Origin: Nostoc linckia NIES-25
GTDB taxonomy: Bacteria > Cyanobacteriota > Cyanobacteriia > Cyanobacteriales > Nostocaceae
NCBI RefSeq assembly: GCF_002368035.1
Contig: NZ_AP018223.1
Coordinates: forward strand, 1-64,000
Reading direction: 5' to 3'
DNA length: 64,000 nucleotides
Shown piece after piece: positions 52,444 to 61,624 of the stretch (within the stretch, counting starts at the first letter, position 1; every line of letters begins with the position of its first letter). The notes under the pieces were generated by a model that was not told the DNA's origin, did no database searches, and saw only the letters and a program-made list of their open reading frames with translations. The translations under genes and the position numbers were made by a program.

Positions 52444-53157
52444 GTGCTTAACAACTTTCATCGGTTATTATCTCCCCGTCAATGGGGAATCTCCCTTGCG
52501 GGCTTGGGCTTACTTCTCGCGTTCGGCTGTATAGCCAACCAGACTGATGTTATGTCAGTTAAAAATGCTCCATTCTCATCGGCTCGGATTCAAAAAAGCT
52601 CTGAAACTTCTCTTTTGTCAAGACTCAGACAAATTCGAGAACAGAGAATTCAACAGCAAATAGCTGCTGGCGATAGAAAAATTTTTGGGGATAACAGCCA
52701 AAAAACAGCATCTACAACCGCAGGGCTAGTTCCAGATGCTCAGGCTGGTACAAAAGGGGTAGGAGCTTTACCACAAACGAATTTTCCCACAAGAGATGGA
52801 ATTTATCTTTACGGTCAATCGCCACAAGCAAATCAGCTTGGTCAAGCTTACATCATATTTCAGAAGCAGCGGGAGAGGGTGACCGGTGCTTTGTATATGC
52901 CCCAGTCAGAGTTTAATTGTTTCCGGGGCACACTCGACCAGTCAGGAGAGTTAGCGATGACAGTTAGTGCCCCATCCACTGAAGCAAGTGTTGATGACTC
53001 TAATCGGGTGGCTACAAGCAATAGATTGCCTCAGGTGAGTGAAGACGAGCTAAGTACTTATGCTTACTCAGTAGCTTTGCAAGACTTTCATCGGTTAAAT
53101 TCTATCAGTACTGGCGATCGCCGCATCTTACAAACATGCAAATCATCTTTGAGTTAA
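52444..53157 (+). CDS. Conserved cyanobacterial secreted or lipoprotein, function unknown
   Basis: 237 residues from a GTG with AGGAGAA about seven bases upstream. The hydrophobic N terminus (WGISLAGLGLLLAFGC) ends in a Cys that could be lipidated, though AFGC is an imperfect lipobox. A Gln/Arg-rich helix (LSRLRQIREQRIQQQIAAGD) leads to a beta-rich domain (about 110-180): RDGIYLYGQSPQANQLGQAY, IIFQKQRERVTGALYMPQSE, FNCFRGTLDQSGELAMTVSA. This domain recurs in cyanobacterial proteins I cannot name. The stop overlaps tail-to-tail by four bases (TTAA) with cobO. Confidence 0.75.
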   Translation: MLNNFHRLLSPRQWGISLAGLGLLLAFGCIANQTDVMSVKNAPFSSARIQKSSETSLLSRLRQIREQRIQQQIAAGDRKIFGDNSQKTASTTAGLVPDAQAGTKGVGALPQTNFPTRDGIYLYGQSPQANQLGQAYIIFQKQRERVTGALYMPQSEFNCFRGTLDQSGELAMTVSAPSTEASVDDSNRVATSNRLPQVSEDELSTYAYSVALQDFHRLNSISTGDRRILQTCKSSLS

Positions 53158-53831
53158 TACTCAATTCCTGGTTGCGCTTTCACACCTAGATCGCGAAAAG
53201 GATGCTTAACTAGGGTCATCTCTGTTACCAAATCAGCACATTCGATTAAAGCAGCTGGCGCTCCTCGCCCTGTTAAAATAACGTGTTTGTTAGCTGGTTT
53301 TTGTGCCAAACCTGCTAAAACTTCTTCTATTTCTAAATAAGCCATTTTGAGAGCGATATTGATTTCATCTAGTAGCACAAGATGAAAGTCTGGATTGCGG
53401 ATATATTCTAATGATTTTTGCCATGCGGCGCTAGCTTTATCAAGGTCGCGATCGCGGTCTTGAGTTTCCCAGGTAAAGCCTTCCCCCATTGCGTGAAATT
53501 CTATCTGGTCTTCCCAATGACTGAAAACCCTTTTTTCTGAAGGTTCCCAGCTACCTTTAATGAATTGGACGATCGCTACTTTATACCCGTGTCCGAGCGA
53601 TCTTAATACCATCCCTAAAGCCGCAGTAGTTTTACCCTTACCGTTACCAGTATTTACAATAATTAACCCTTTTTCTGGTATGGCTTGTGCTATGCGCTTG
53701 TCCTGCACTTCTTTGCGCCGCTGCATCTTTTTGCGATACTGTTCCTCAGTTAGAGATGAGGACATGACTTCATCAATCAAACGCTCAATCTCTCGATCTT
53801 GGTTTAATTCTTGTGGTGTTTCGTTTTTCAT
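53154..53831 (-). CDS. cobO: Cob(I)yrinic acid a,c-diamide adenosyltransferase (BtuR/CobO type)
   Basis: 225 residues from the ATG at 53831 (MKNETPQELNQDREIERLID); a TTG at 53846 adds five residues. It transfers adenosyl from ATP to cobalt in B12 synthesis. The P-loop is NTGNGKGKTTAALG, with VQFIKGSWEPSE, MGEGFTWETQD and LVLLDEINIALKMAYL, plus TGRGAP and the C-terminal HPFRDLGVKAQPGIEY. Length is slightly above E. coli BtuR through the N-terminal helix. Isolated from other cob genes. Confidence 0.94.
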   Translation of the reverse strand: MKNETPQELNQDREIERLIDEVMSSSLTEEQYRKKMQRRKEVQDKRIAQAIPEKGLIIVNTGNGKGKTTAALGMVLRSLGHGYKVAIVQFIKGSWEPSEKRVFSHWEDQIEFHAMGEGFTWETQDRDRDLDKASAAWQKSLEYIRNPDFHLVLLDEINIALKMAYLEIEEVLAGLAQKPANKHVILTGRGAPAALIECADLVTEMTLVKHPFRDLGVKAQPGIEY

Positions 53832-54331
53832 TAATCTTGTGTACAAATAACTGTTAAAAGTGTTGAGAATGAACCAAAATTATCTTGATTCTCTGATTTT
53901 ACTTAGATCCGACAATTGGATATGTAGAGTCAGATTGCACGCAAAAATATTAACCCTGTGCTAGATATTTTCACATATTCGGCAAACAGATATGTAAAAA
54001 TATATGATATACAAATTAAAGTTATTTTTTGAGTTAAATATTACTATTTTTAATAATTTAATTTACTTTATACAAATACTTCGCTGAACCTTGTGTTAGT
54101 GTAGGTAGTTCGAGATTAAGCGTGCTTTCTAGCAGCGCAAATAAATTTTCCAAAAATAAAAATTTTCAATTCTAAATTCATAATTTATAGTTGTAGGTAA
54201 CACTATTTTTTTATACTTTGGATACAGAAGTTATTTTTCAGAATCATTAGCCGAGTATACGTCGCAGCAAGCTTAATGAAATGTTAATGATAATAGTTTT
54301 ACATTCTGCTTAAAAATCTTAAAAATTTAAT
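53832..54331. other. AT-rich divergent spacer
   Basis: No gene or repeat family recognised; very AT-rich, with several TATAAT-like words. Confidence 0.4.
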
Positions 54332-54868
54332 ATGAATAGTAACACCCATTTACAGATGATTTTAACTGATACAGCTATTGATAGAGTATTACCTGCGATC
54401 GCTCAACTAAATTTACCTAACTGGTGGTTAGCCGGAGGTGCAGTCAGAAACACAGTTTGGCGTTCAATTTTTGGCGAGCATTGTGGCTTAGGTATTAAAG
54501 ATTTTGATGTTGCATTTTTTGATATAGAAGGTAATCGTTCCCAGGAACTAGCAGCAAAGGCAAATCTAACAGAAAAATTTCCTGATGAGCAATTTGATGT
54601 CAAAAATCAAGCTAGTTTTGCTCGTTGGCGTCTTGGTGCAAGACCCTACACTAGTACAGAAGATGGTATTACAAATTGGTTGCATACTGCTACCGCCGTG
54701 GGAGTTCGACTAGACGCACAAGGTCAATGGGAATTTTTTACTCCCTACGGGTTAGATGATTTATTTAATGGTATTATTCGACCGACACCAGCACATACTC
54801 ATAATATTGATGCCCACAATAAGGCGTCTGGGTTTTTACAAAAGTGTCCTTATCTGCGTTTAGCTTAA
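54332..54868 (+). CDS. Nucleotidyltransferase family protein (DUF925/NTP_transf_6)
   Basis: 178 residues. A nucleotidyltransferase-like fold: LAGGAVRNTVWRSI holds the GG motif and IKDFDVAFFD the paired acidic residues. NQASFARWRLGARPYTSTED and TATAVGVRLDAQGQWEFFTP follow, then GLDDLFNGIIRP. The pattern GLGIKDFDVAFFD matches the NTP_transf_6 family, conserved in many bacteria without known substrate. Cytosolic. A GACGTTGCA palindrome follows 21 bp after the stop. Confidence 0.85.
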   Translation: MNSNTHLQMILTDTAIDRVLPAIAQLNLPNWWLAGGAVRNTVWRSIFGEHCGLGIKDFDVAFFDIEGNRSQELAAKANLTEKFPDEQFDVKNQASFARWRLGARPYTSTEDGITNWLHTATAVGVRLDAQGQWEFFTPYGLDDLFNGIIRPTPAHTHNIDAHNKASGFLQKCPYLRLA

Positions 54869-54889
54869 AAGTAGTATGCAGCCAGATGT

Positions 54890-54914
54890 AGAGACGTTGC
54901 AATGCAACGTCTCT
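54890..54914. repeat. GACGTTGCA palindrome, copy 3
   Basis: AGAGACGTTGCA-A-TGCAACGTCTCT, a perfect 12-bp stem, the longest member of the family in this window. Confidence 0.85.
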
Positions 54915-55032
54915 GAATTTTTTGTACGGAATAATAATGTTAATAATTTTCTACGTATTGGGAATAATTAAAATAGAACCCCTTTTAGGACAAAACGGGG
55001 GTGAAATTTTATAAATTTCTAATCAAAAATCA

Positions 55033-58000
55033 ATGCCAAATCGTACTGGATATCAAATCAACTCAACTCTCCATGAAGGAATTCAAACCGTTATTTATCA
55101 AACACAAAGACCAAACACGCAACAGCAAGTTATTATCAAGCTGCTTAAAAATGAATATCCTACCCTCGAAGCCTTTACTCGCCTGAAAAATGAGTATCAA
55201 ATTCAGCAAGATTTAGACCATCCGAATATAGTTAAAGCCATTAGTCTAGAAACTTTTGAAAATCGTGTAGGACTGTTATTAGAAGACTTTGGCGGTCGGT
55301 CTTTAGCCCAAGTTGTACAAACAGAAAAGCTTGATTTAATTAACCATTTAAAAATTGCTATCCAACTGACTAAAGCTTTAAATTACTTGCATAAAAACCA
55401 AATTATCCATAAAGATATTAAACCTAGTAACATCATCATTAACTCACAGACGGGTATTGTTAAACTGACGGATTTTGGCATAGCTTCCCGCCTGAATAAA
55501 GAAAATCCCCAATTTACTAACCCTAACTCTGTTGAAGGCACACTTGCCTATATGTCTCCCGAACAAACTGGGAGAATGAATCGTATTATCGATTATCGTA
55601 CTGACTTTTATTCTCTTGGTGTCACTTTATATGAAATGCTCACCAAGCAAACACCATTTTTTAGCGAAGATCCCCTAGAAATAGTTTATAGTCACATTGC
55701 TGTTCAACCAATAAACCCACAATCATTAAATCCTAATATTCCTACCCCCATCTCTGAAATTGTCATAAAGCTGATGGCTAAAAATGCTGAAGACAGATAT
55801 CAAAGTGCCACAGGATTATTAGCAGATTTAGAATTATGCCTCAACCAGTTAGAAACTCAGGGTACAATTACTAATTTTGTTCCAGGTCGTTTAGATGTTT
55901 TAAGCCAATTATTAATTCCGCAAAAATTATATGGTCGCGAACAACAAGTTAATGAACTATTAGCAGCATTTGAGCGCATTACTAACCCCCCTGAATCCCC
56001 CCTGGGCGGACTAAAGGGGGGTGAAATGATGCTAGTTTCTGGTTATTCTGGCATTGGTAAATCAGTTTTAGTCAACGAAGTTAATAAACCTATTACTCGC
56101 AGACAAGGTTATTTTATTTCTGGGAAATTCGACCAATTAAAACGAAATATACCTTATACTTCTTTAATTCAAGCTTTTGCTTATTTAATGCGCTATTTAC
56201 TCACAGAAAATAATGAAAAAATAGGAGAATGGCGTCAGAAAATATTATCCGCTTTAGGAACCAATGGAAAAGTCATTACTGACGTAATTCCAGAAGTGGA
56301 ATTAATCATTGGTACACAGCCCGAAGTTGCTCAAATTGGCGCAACAGAATCACAAAACCGCTTCAATCGTATTTTTAAAGAATTTATCCAAGTTTTTACT
56401 CAAAAGGAACATCCATTAGTCATCTTTTTAGATGATTTACAATGGGCAGATTCAGCAACCTTAAATTTAATTCAACTGCTGATAACCGACAAAGACAGTA
56501 AACATCTTTTGTTTATTGGGGCATATAGAGATAATGAAGTTACTCCGGCACATCCATTAATCCAAAAAATAGAAGAAATTAAGAATAGCGGCACTGTTGT
56601 TAATAATCTGGTGTTGCAGCCTTTAAACTTAGAAAATGTAACTCAGCTAATTTGTGAAACTCTTCAAGAAACAGAAACCAGAGTTTTGAATCAGCAAATT
56701 ATTCAATTAGCTGAATTGATTTACAATAAAACCGGAGGCAATCCATTTTTCATTACACAATTAATTCAGGTTCTTTATCAAGAAAAACTATTAATTTTTG
56801 ACTTTGTTAAAGGGCAATGGCAGTGGAGTTTAGAGGAAATTCAAGCAATTGGCATTACTGAAAAAAATGTCGTAGAACTCGTTGCCAGCCGCGTTGAAAA
56901 GCTGCCTCAGGTCACCCAACATGTATTAAAATTAGCAGCTTGTGTGGGCGATCGATTTAGTTTAGATATTTTATCGATAGTCAATGAAAAGTCTCCTTCT
57001 GTGACAGCCAACGATTTACACTCGGCTTTGCAAGCAGGATTAATTCTGCCTTTAAGTGAAGCTTACCGCATTCCTTTAGTTTTTAATCAAGAAGAAGCGG
57101 TGAATTTAAATTTTGATACTTCACGAGTGGGTTATAAGTTCTTACATGACAGGGTACAACAAGCAGCATATTCGTTGATTCCAGAGGAACTTAAGAAATC
57201 AACTCATTTAAAAATCGGTCAATTACTGCTACAAAATATCAGCAAAGAGGAAATAGAAGCAAATATTTTTGATATTGTCAATCAGTTAAATGTAGGTATT
57301 ATTAACCTGAAAGAGCAATGTGAAAAAACTGAATTAGCACGATTAAATTTGATTGCTGGACAAAAAGCTAAAGCATCTACAGCTTATGAAGCTGCTCTGA
57401 AATACTTCACAACTGGCATAGAACTTTTAAGTATAGACTCTTGGCAAACTGAATATATCTTAACTGTAAGTTTATATGAAGGAGCCGCAGAGGTAGCCTA
57501 CTTGAGTGGTAATTTTGAGCAGATGCAGCAATGGGCTGGCATAGTGGAGCAAGAAGCTAAAATTATTTTAGATAAAGTCAAAGTTTATGAAGTACAAATT
57601 ATCGCTTCAATAATTCAAAGCAAACAAATTGAAGCGATTAAGATAGCAGTATCAACTCTGCAATTGTTAGGAATAAGCTTTCCAGAGGAACCAACATCAG
57701 TTGATATTCAGCGAGGCATGGATGAGATTGCTGCTGATTTAAAAGGGAAAGTTATTGCAGATTTGATTAACTTACCATTAATGACCGATCCTAACAAGAT
57801 TGCAGCCATGAGAATCTTAATGGGAGTTCTCCCAGCGGCTTTTCAAACTGCTCCGGCAATGATGCCAATTATTGTCTGCAAAATGGTTAATTTGTCCTTA
57901 AAATATGGCAATACGGCTGTATCTGCTTATGGTTATAGCCTTTATGGATTACTTCTTTGTGGAGTTCAAGGAGAAATTGATTCTGGCTATGAATTTGGCA

Positions 58001-60468
58001 AATTAGCTTCTATTTTAGTATCGCAATTTAATGCTCAAGAACTTAAGGCTAAAATTCTGACAGTTGTTAGCGCCCATGTGATGCATTGGCGGGAGCATAT
58101 TAAAGAAACATTAATATCATCAATAGCAGGGTATTCTAGTGGTTTGGAAACCGGAGATTTAGAATATGCTGGCTATTGTGGTTACATTTATCCCTACCAT
58201 TCATTTTGGTTGGGTAAAGAACTTTCGATTTTAGAAAAAGAATTCATAGCTTATTGTGATTCGCTGAAAAAAATCAAGCAACAAGTAGCTTTAACTTGGA
58301 ATTTAGTATATTTGCAAACAATTTTAAATTTGCAAGGAAGTTACGAAAATGTAGATTGTTTAATTGGTGAAGCTTACAACGAGCAAAATATGTTGCCAAT
58401 TCATCAGCAACTTAACGATCTTTATACCATTAACCATTTATTTGTGAATAAGCTAATGCTCTCTTATTTATTTGGGGAGTATTTTAAAGCTGTAGAAAAT
58501 GCTGCGATCGCAGAAAATTCTTTAGGTGGGGTTACAGGATTATTTGTTGTTCCACTGTTTTATTTCTACGATTCTTTAGCTCACTTGGCTATCTATCATA
58601 CCGCTAAAGAATCTGAGCAGCAAGCTATTTTGGAAAAAGTACAAGCTAATCAGCAAAAAATGAAACTCTGGGCTACTCATGCTCCCACGAATCATTTACA
58701 TAGATTTTATCTTGTGGAAGCAGAACGATATCGAGTTTTGGGTCAAAAGCTCGAAGCAATGGATTACTATGAAAATTCTATTATCACATCTGCTGAAAAC
58801 GGTTTTCTCCAAGAAGAAGCTTTAGCTTATGAGTTAGCAGGAAAGTTTTATCAATCTCTGGGCAAAGATTTAATTTCTCAAACTTATATAACTAAAGCCT
58901 ATTATGCCTATATTCGTTGGGGTGCGATCGCTAAAGTTAAACACTTAGAATTACAGCATCCTTTTCTAGTAGGACAAACTACTAATGTAGAAACTTCTAT
59001 TTCCAAACTAGATAAAATTCAGCTTACTACTACTACGACTACTAATAGCAGCTTAAGCGATTTTTTAGACTTTAATGCATTCATCAAGTTTTCACAAGCG
59101 ATTACCAATGAAATTGTTTTGGAAAATTTGTTGAGTAAGTTAATCAAAATCTTACTAGAAAATGCTGCTGCACACAAAGTATCACTACTCTTGCTGAAAG
59201 ACGATCGGCTTTATATCGAAGCTTCAGGAAATACTACTGAAAATATAGTAACGGTTTTACAGTCTATTCCTGTCGAACACTCTCAAGATTTGCCGCTGAC
59301 TGTTATTAACTATGTTTTGCGAACTCAGCAATATCTCGTATTAAATGATGCCATAATTGCAGAACCTTTTAATTTTGATATCTATATTCAAGAATCTAAA
59401 ACAAAGTCAATTTTTTGTTTGCCGATTATTTATCAATCACACCTGACTGGGATTATTTATTTAGAAAATAGATTATCATCAGGAGCATTTATTCCAGAAA
59501 GGGTAGAAGTCTTAAAAGTTTTAGTTTCTCAAATGGCTATTGCCATAGAAAATGCTCGTTTGTATACACGAGAGCAAGATAAATCTAAGCAATTACAAGA
59601 GTCAATTCAAGATTTACAACAAGCACAACTACAACTTATCCAAAGTGAAAAAATGTCTTCTTTAGGTAATTTAGTTGCAGGTGTAGCACACGAAATCAAC
59701 AACCCCATTGCTTTTATTACAGGTAGCATTGCCCAAGCCAAAGATACGGTTAAAGATTTAATTGATTATTTACAATTGTATCGAGCAAAATACCCTAATC
59801 CTGGTGCTGAAATTGAAGAAAAAGGCGAAGAAATAGATATAGATTTTGTCCTAACCGATTTACCGAAAATGATTGACGGAATGACAGTGGGGACACAGCG
59901 TATTCGTAATATTAGTACTTCTCTTCGTACTTTTTCTCGTGCTGATACTACCTCTAAAGTATTAGCTAATATTCATGAAGGGATTGATAGTACTTTAATG
60001 ATTTTACAGCATCGCCTGAAAGCAGATAGTAATCGTCCTGCCATTCAAGTTATCAAAAATTATGGAGATATTCCATTAGTAAAATGCTATTTGGGGCAAT
60101 TAAATCAAGTGTTTATGAATATTCTAGCAAATGCGATCGATGCTTTAGAAGAAGCAAATGTCGGTCGTGATTTTATAGATATCCAAGACAATTATCCGAA
60201 TATTATCACTATCTTCACTCGGTTGAGTGAAAATAAGGAAAATGTACTGATCGAGTTTCGAGATAATGCTAAAGGAATGCCCGCAGAAGTTCAAGCCTGC
60301 ATATTTGAAAATCTATTTACTACTAAATGTGTAGGCAAAGGTACGGGGTTAGGATTATCTATTAGCCGTCAGATTATAGTAGAAAACCACGCGGGTAATT
60401 TGATTTGTGAATCCGCTGTAGGAGAAGGAACAGAATTTATCATTTCTATTCCTATTTCTGGCGAATAA
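55033..60468 (+). CDS. Ser/Thr kinase-AAA ATPase-GAF-histidine kinase (HstK type)
   Basis: 1811 residues. The N-terminal eukaryotic-type kinase (1-275) has Lys K36 (VIIKLL), HKDIKPSN catalytic loop with D128, DFG (147-149) and SPE (175-177). An AAA_16/NTPase domain has Walker A SGYSGIGKS (336-344) and Walker B VIFLDDLQWADS, leading into a long helical TPR-like region (about 700-1330). A GAF domain lies at about 1341-1520. The histidine kinase at the end has phospho-His H1553 in GVAHEINNPIAF, an N-box in NILANAIDALE and GKGTGLGLSISR. Such Ser/Thr-His dual kinases are a cyanobacterial speciality, many in heterocyst formers. Residues 318-331 (NPPESPLGGLKGGE) look like an in-frame repeat insertion in the AAA entry loop. 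The partner response regulator is unknown. Confidence 0.92.
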   Translation: MPNRTGYQINSTLHEGIQTVIYQTQRPNTQQQVIIKLLKNEYPTLEAFTRLKNEYQIQQDLDHPNIVKAISLETFENRVGLLLEDFGGRSLAQVVQTEKLDLINHLKIAIQLTKALNYLHKNQIIHKDIKPSNIIINSQTGIVKLTDFGIASRLNKENPQFTNPNSVEGTLAYMSPEQTGRMNRIIDYRTDFYSLGVTLYEMLTKQTPFFSEDPLEIVYSHIAVQPINPQSLNPNIPTPISEIVIKLMAKNAEDRYQSATGLLADLELCLNQLETQGTITNFVPGRLDVLSQLLIPQKLYGREQQVNELLAAFERITNPPESPLGGLKGGEMMLVSGYSGIGKSVLVNEVNKPITRRQGYFISGKFDQLKRNIPYTSLIQAFAYLMRYLLTENNEKIGEWRQKILSALGTNGKVITDVIPEVELIIGTQPEVAQIGATESQNRFNRIFKEFIQVFTQKEHPLVIFLDDLQWADSATLNLIQLLITDKDSKHLLFIGAYRDNEVTPAHPLIQKIEEIKNSGTVVNNLVLQPLNLENVTQLICETLQETETRVLNQQIIQLAELIYNKTGGNPFFITQLIQVLYQEKLLIFDFVKGQWQWSLEEIQAIGITEKNVVELVASRVEKLPQVTQHVLKLAACVGDRFSLDILSIVNEKSPSVTANDLHSALQAGLILPLSEAYRIPLVFNQEEAVNLNFDTSRVGYKFLHDRVQQAAYSLIPEELKKSTHLKIGQLLLQNISKEEIEANIFDIVNQLNVGIINLKEQCEKTELARLNLIAGQKAKASTAYEAALKYFTTGIELLSIDSWQTEYILTVSLYEGAAEVAYLSGNFEQMQQWAGIVEQEAKIILDKVKVYEVQIIASIIQSKQIEAIKIAVSTLQLLGISFPEEPTSVDIQRGMDEIAADLKGKVIADLINLPLMTDPNKIAAMRILMGVLPAAFQTAPAMMPIIVCKMVNLSLKYGNTAVSAYGYSLYGLLLCGVQGEIDSGYEFGKLASILVSQFNAQELKAKILTVVSAHVMHWREHIKETLISSIAGYSSGLETGDLEYAGYCGYIYPYHSFWLGKELSILEKEFIAYCDSLKKIKQQVALTWNLVYLQTILNLQGSYENVDCLIGEAYNEQNMLPIHQQLNDLYTINHLFVNKLMLSYLFGEYFKAVENAAIAENSLGGVTGLFVVPLFYFYDSLAHLAIYHTAKESEQQAILEKVQANQQKMKLWATHAPTNHLHRFYLVEAERYRVLGQKLEAMDYYENSIITSAENGFLQEEALAYELAGKFYQSLGKDLISQTYITKAYYAYIRWGAIAKVKHLELQHPFLVGQTTNVETSISKLDKIQLTTTTTTNSSLSDFLDFNAFIKFSQAITNEIVLENLLSKLIKILLENAAAHKVSLLLLKDDRLYIEASGNTTENIVTVLQSIPVEHSQDLPLTVINYVLRTQQYLVLNDAIIAEPFNFDIYIQESKTKSIFCLPIIYQSHLTGIIYLENRLSSGAFIPERVEVLKVLVSQMAIAIENARLYTREQDKSKQLQESIQDLQQAQLQLIQSEKMSSLGNLVAGVAHEINNPIAFITGSIAQAKDTVKDLIDYLQLYRAKYPNPGAEIEEKGEEIDIDFVLTDLPKMIDGMTVGTQRIRNISTSLRTFSRADTTSKVLANIHEGIDSTLMILQHRLKADSNRPAIQVIKNYGDIPLVKCYLGQLNQVFMNILANAIDALEEANVGRDFIDIQDNYPNIITIFTRLSENKENVLIEFRDNAKGMPAEVQACIFENLFTTKCVGKGTGLGLSISRQIIVENHAGNLICESAVGEGTEFIISIPISGE

Positions 60469-60887
60469 AATACTTTTGCAAACGCAGAATAATCTTAGAT
60501 ACCCGCCTTGCCAAATAAGTCGGGTATCTTCTGTATCATGAACGAGCGCAGATTACTATAGTAATTATATTTAAATTTTAAAAATTGCTAAGAGAGGTTT
60601 TATTTTAGTATTGATAAAAATATGTAAGCGCAAATTTAATTACTTAATCAAATCAACACAGAATTGTTTCAAATTAACACTAACAAATTCATTTATTGGT
60701 TGCTATAACTAGTGATATCAATCAAATCTTGTACTAGCTTTATCATTTATTAGCTGATATGAAAGTAATCTCTAGCTAAATCTGGAAGGATTTTAGCAAG
60801 TTTTTATGAGCTAAATTTATCAGCGTAAACTTTAGCTGGCGAGAAAGTACAAGATGCGAAAATTGTCACAATTTAGGGGGTCATCTT
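60469..60887. other. AT-rich spacer upstream of the NTF2-like gene
   Basis: It holds the GATACCCG hairpin and AT-rich DNA; the only ribosome-site candidate is the GGGGG run at 60875. No gene. Confidence 0.4.
60497..60530. terminator. GATACCCG hairpin after the HstK-type gene (copy 2)
   Basis: AGATACCCGCCTT / AAGTCGGGTATCT stem with one mismatch, TCTG after. Same family as 21464-21500; possible terminator. Confidence 0.6.
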
Positions 60888-61550
60888 GTGGAAAAAAGAA
60901 GAGAAAATGGGCGAATCATTTCTAAAGCTATCTCGTTTTTGTTAAATCGCATAACTTTGATAGTGCTAGCAGCCACTCTTGTGCTGTTTGTTGGAGGTAG
61001 GTTTGAAATAGCAAGTGCAACTCAACCTAACGCAGAATTAGAGATTCAAAAATTAGCAAGCTGTTACGCGCTGGGAACTGACGCCATTGGTAGAGGAAAT
61101 CTATTAGAAGGAAAGAATATTTATCGGGATTGTTTTACTCAGGATGCAGTCCTGACTGCCGTTTTTCCTGATGGTGCAAGCGAAACACGTATTGGAACAG
61201 ATTCTTGGGCAGATTTTGTTTATTCAGTATTCCAAGGAAATGGATATGTAGCTACTCAACACTTGATGGGTACGATAAACATTTCAGTTCAAAATAACAA
61301 AGCAACGATGAGTTCTTATCTTCACGCGACTCATAAACGTTCAGAAACTAGTATCGATGTCGCTAATGGGACTTATGAAGATGAAGTCGTCAACAAAAAT
61401 GGGCGCTGGAAAATCCGTAATCGTACTCTGAAACTTATCGATTTCTTAAATCTAAGTTCTCCAACTACTAATTCCTCAGCCGCCAATGCTCGAACCACTA
61501 ATTCCTCAACTACCTTTGTCGTACCAAATATACCTCGCTTAAAACACTAA
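60888..61550 (+). CDS. NTF2-like/SnoaL-type protein with signal anchor
   Basis: 220 residues from a GTG at 60888. An N-terminal hydrophobic segment (ITLIVLAATLVLFVGG) may be a signal or anchor with a possible cleavage after IASATQ. The domain (about 50-185) is an NTF2-like cone: EIQKLASCYALGTDAIGRGN, YRDCFTQDAVLTAVFPDGAS, then ATQHLMGTINISVQNNKATM and EVVNKNGRWKIRNRTLKLID. The tail is Asn/Ser/Thr-rich. SnoaL-like folds act as small-molecule isomerases, hydrolases or binding proteins; the catalytic residues cannot be placed, so activity is open. Convergent with the hybrid kinase. Confidence 0.78.
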   Translation: MEKRRENGRIISKAISFLLNRITLIVLAATLVLFVGGRFEIASATQPNAELEIQKLASCYALGTDAIGRGNLLEGKNIYRDCFTQDAVLTAVFPDGASETRIGTDSWADFVYSVFQGNGYVATQHLMGTINISVQNNKATMSSYLHATHKRSETSIDVANGTYEDEVVNKNGRWKIRNRTLKLIDFLNLSSPTTNSSAANARTTNSSTTFVVPNIPRLKH

Positions 61551-61585
61551 TTCTGTTTCACTTTAAACTTGATACAAATACCTTG

Positions 61586-61617
61586 GTAGGGTAGCACAGC
61601 TAGCTGTGCTACCCTAC
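61586..61617. repeat. GTAGGGTAGCACAG palindrome, copy 2
   Basis: A 32-bp perfect palindrome with a CTAG centre, between convergent genes; it can act as a bidirectional transcription stop. Near-identical to 39451-39482. Confidence 0.85.
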
Positions 61618-61624
61618 GATATTA

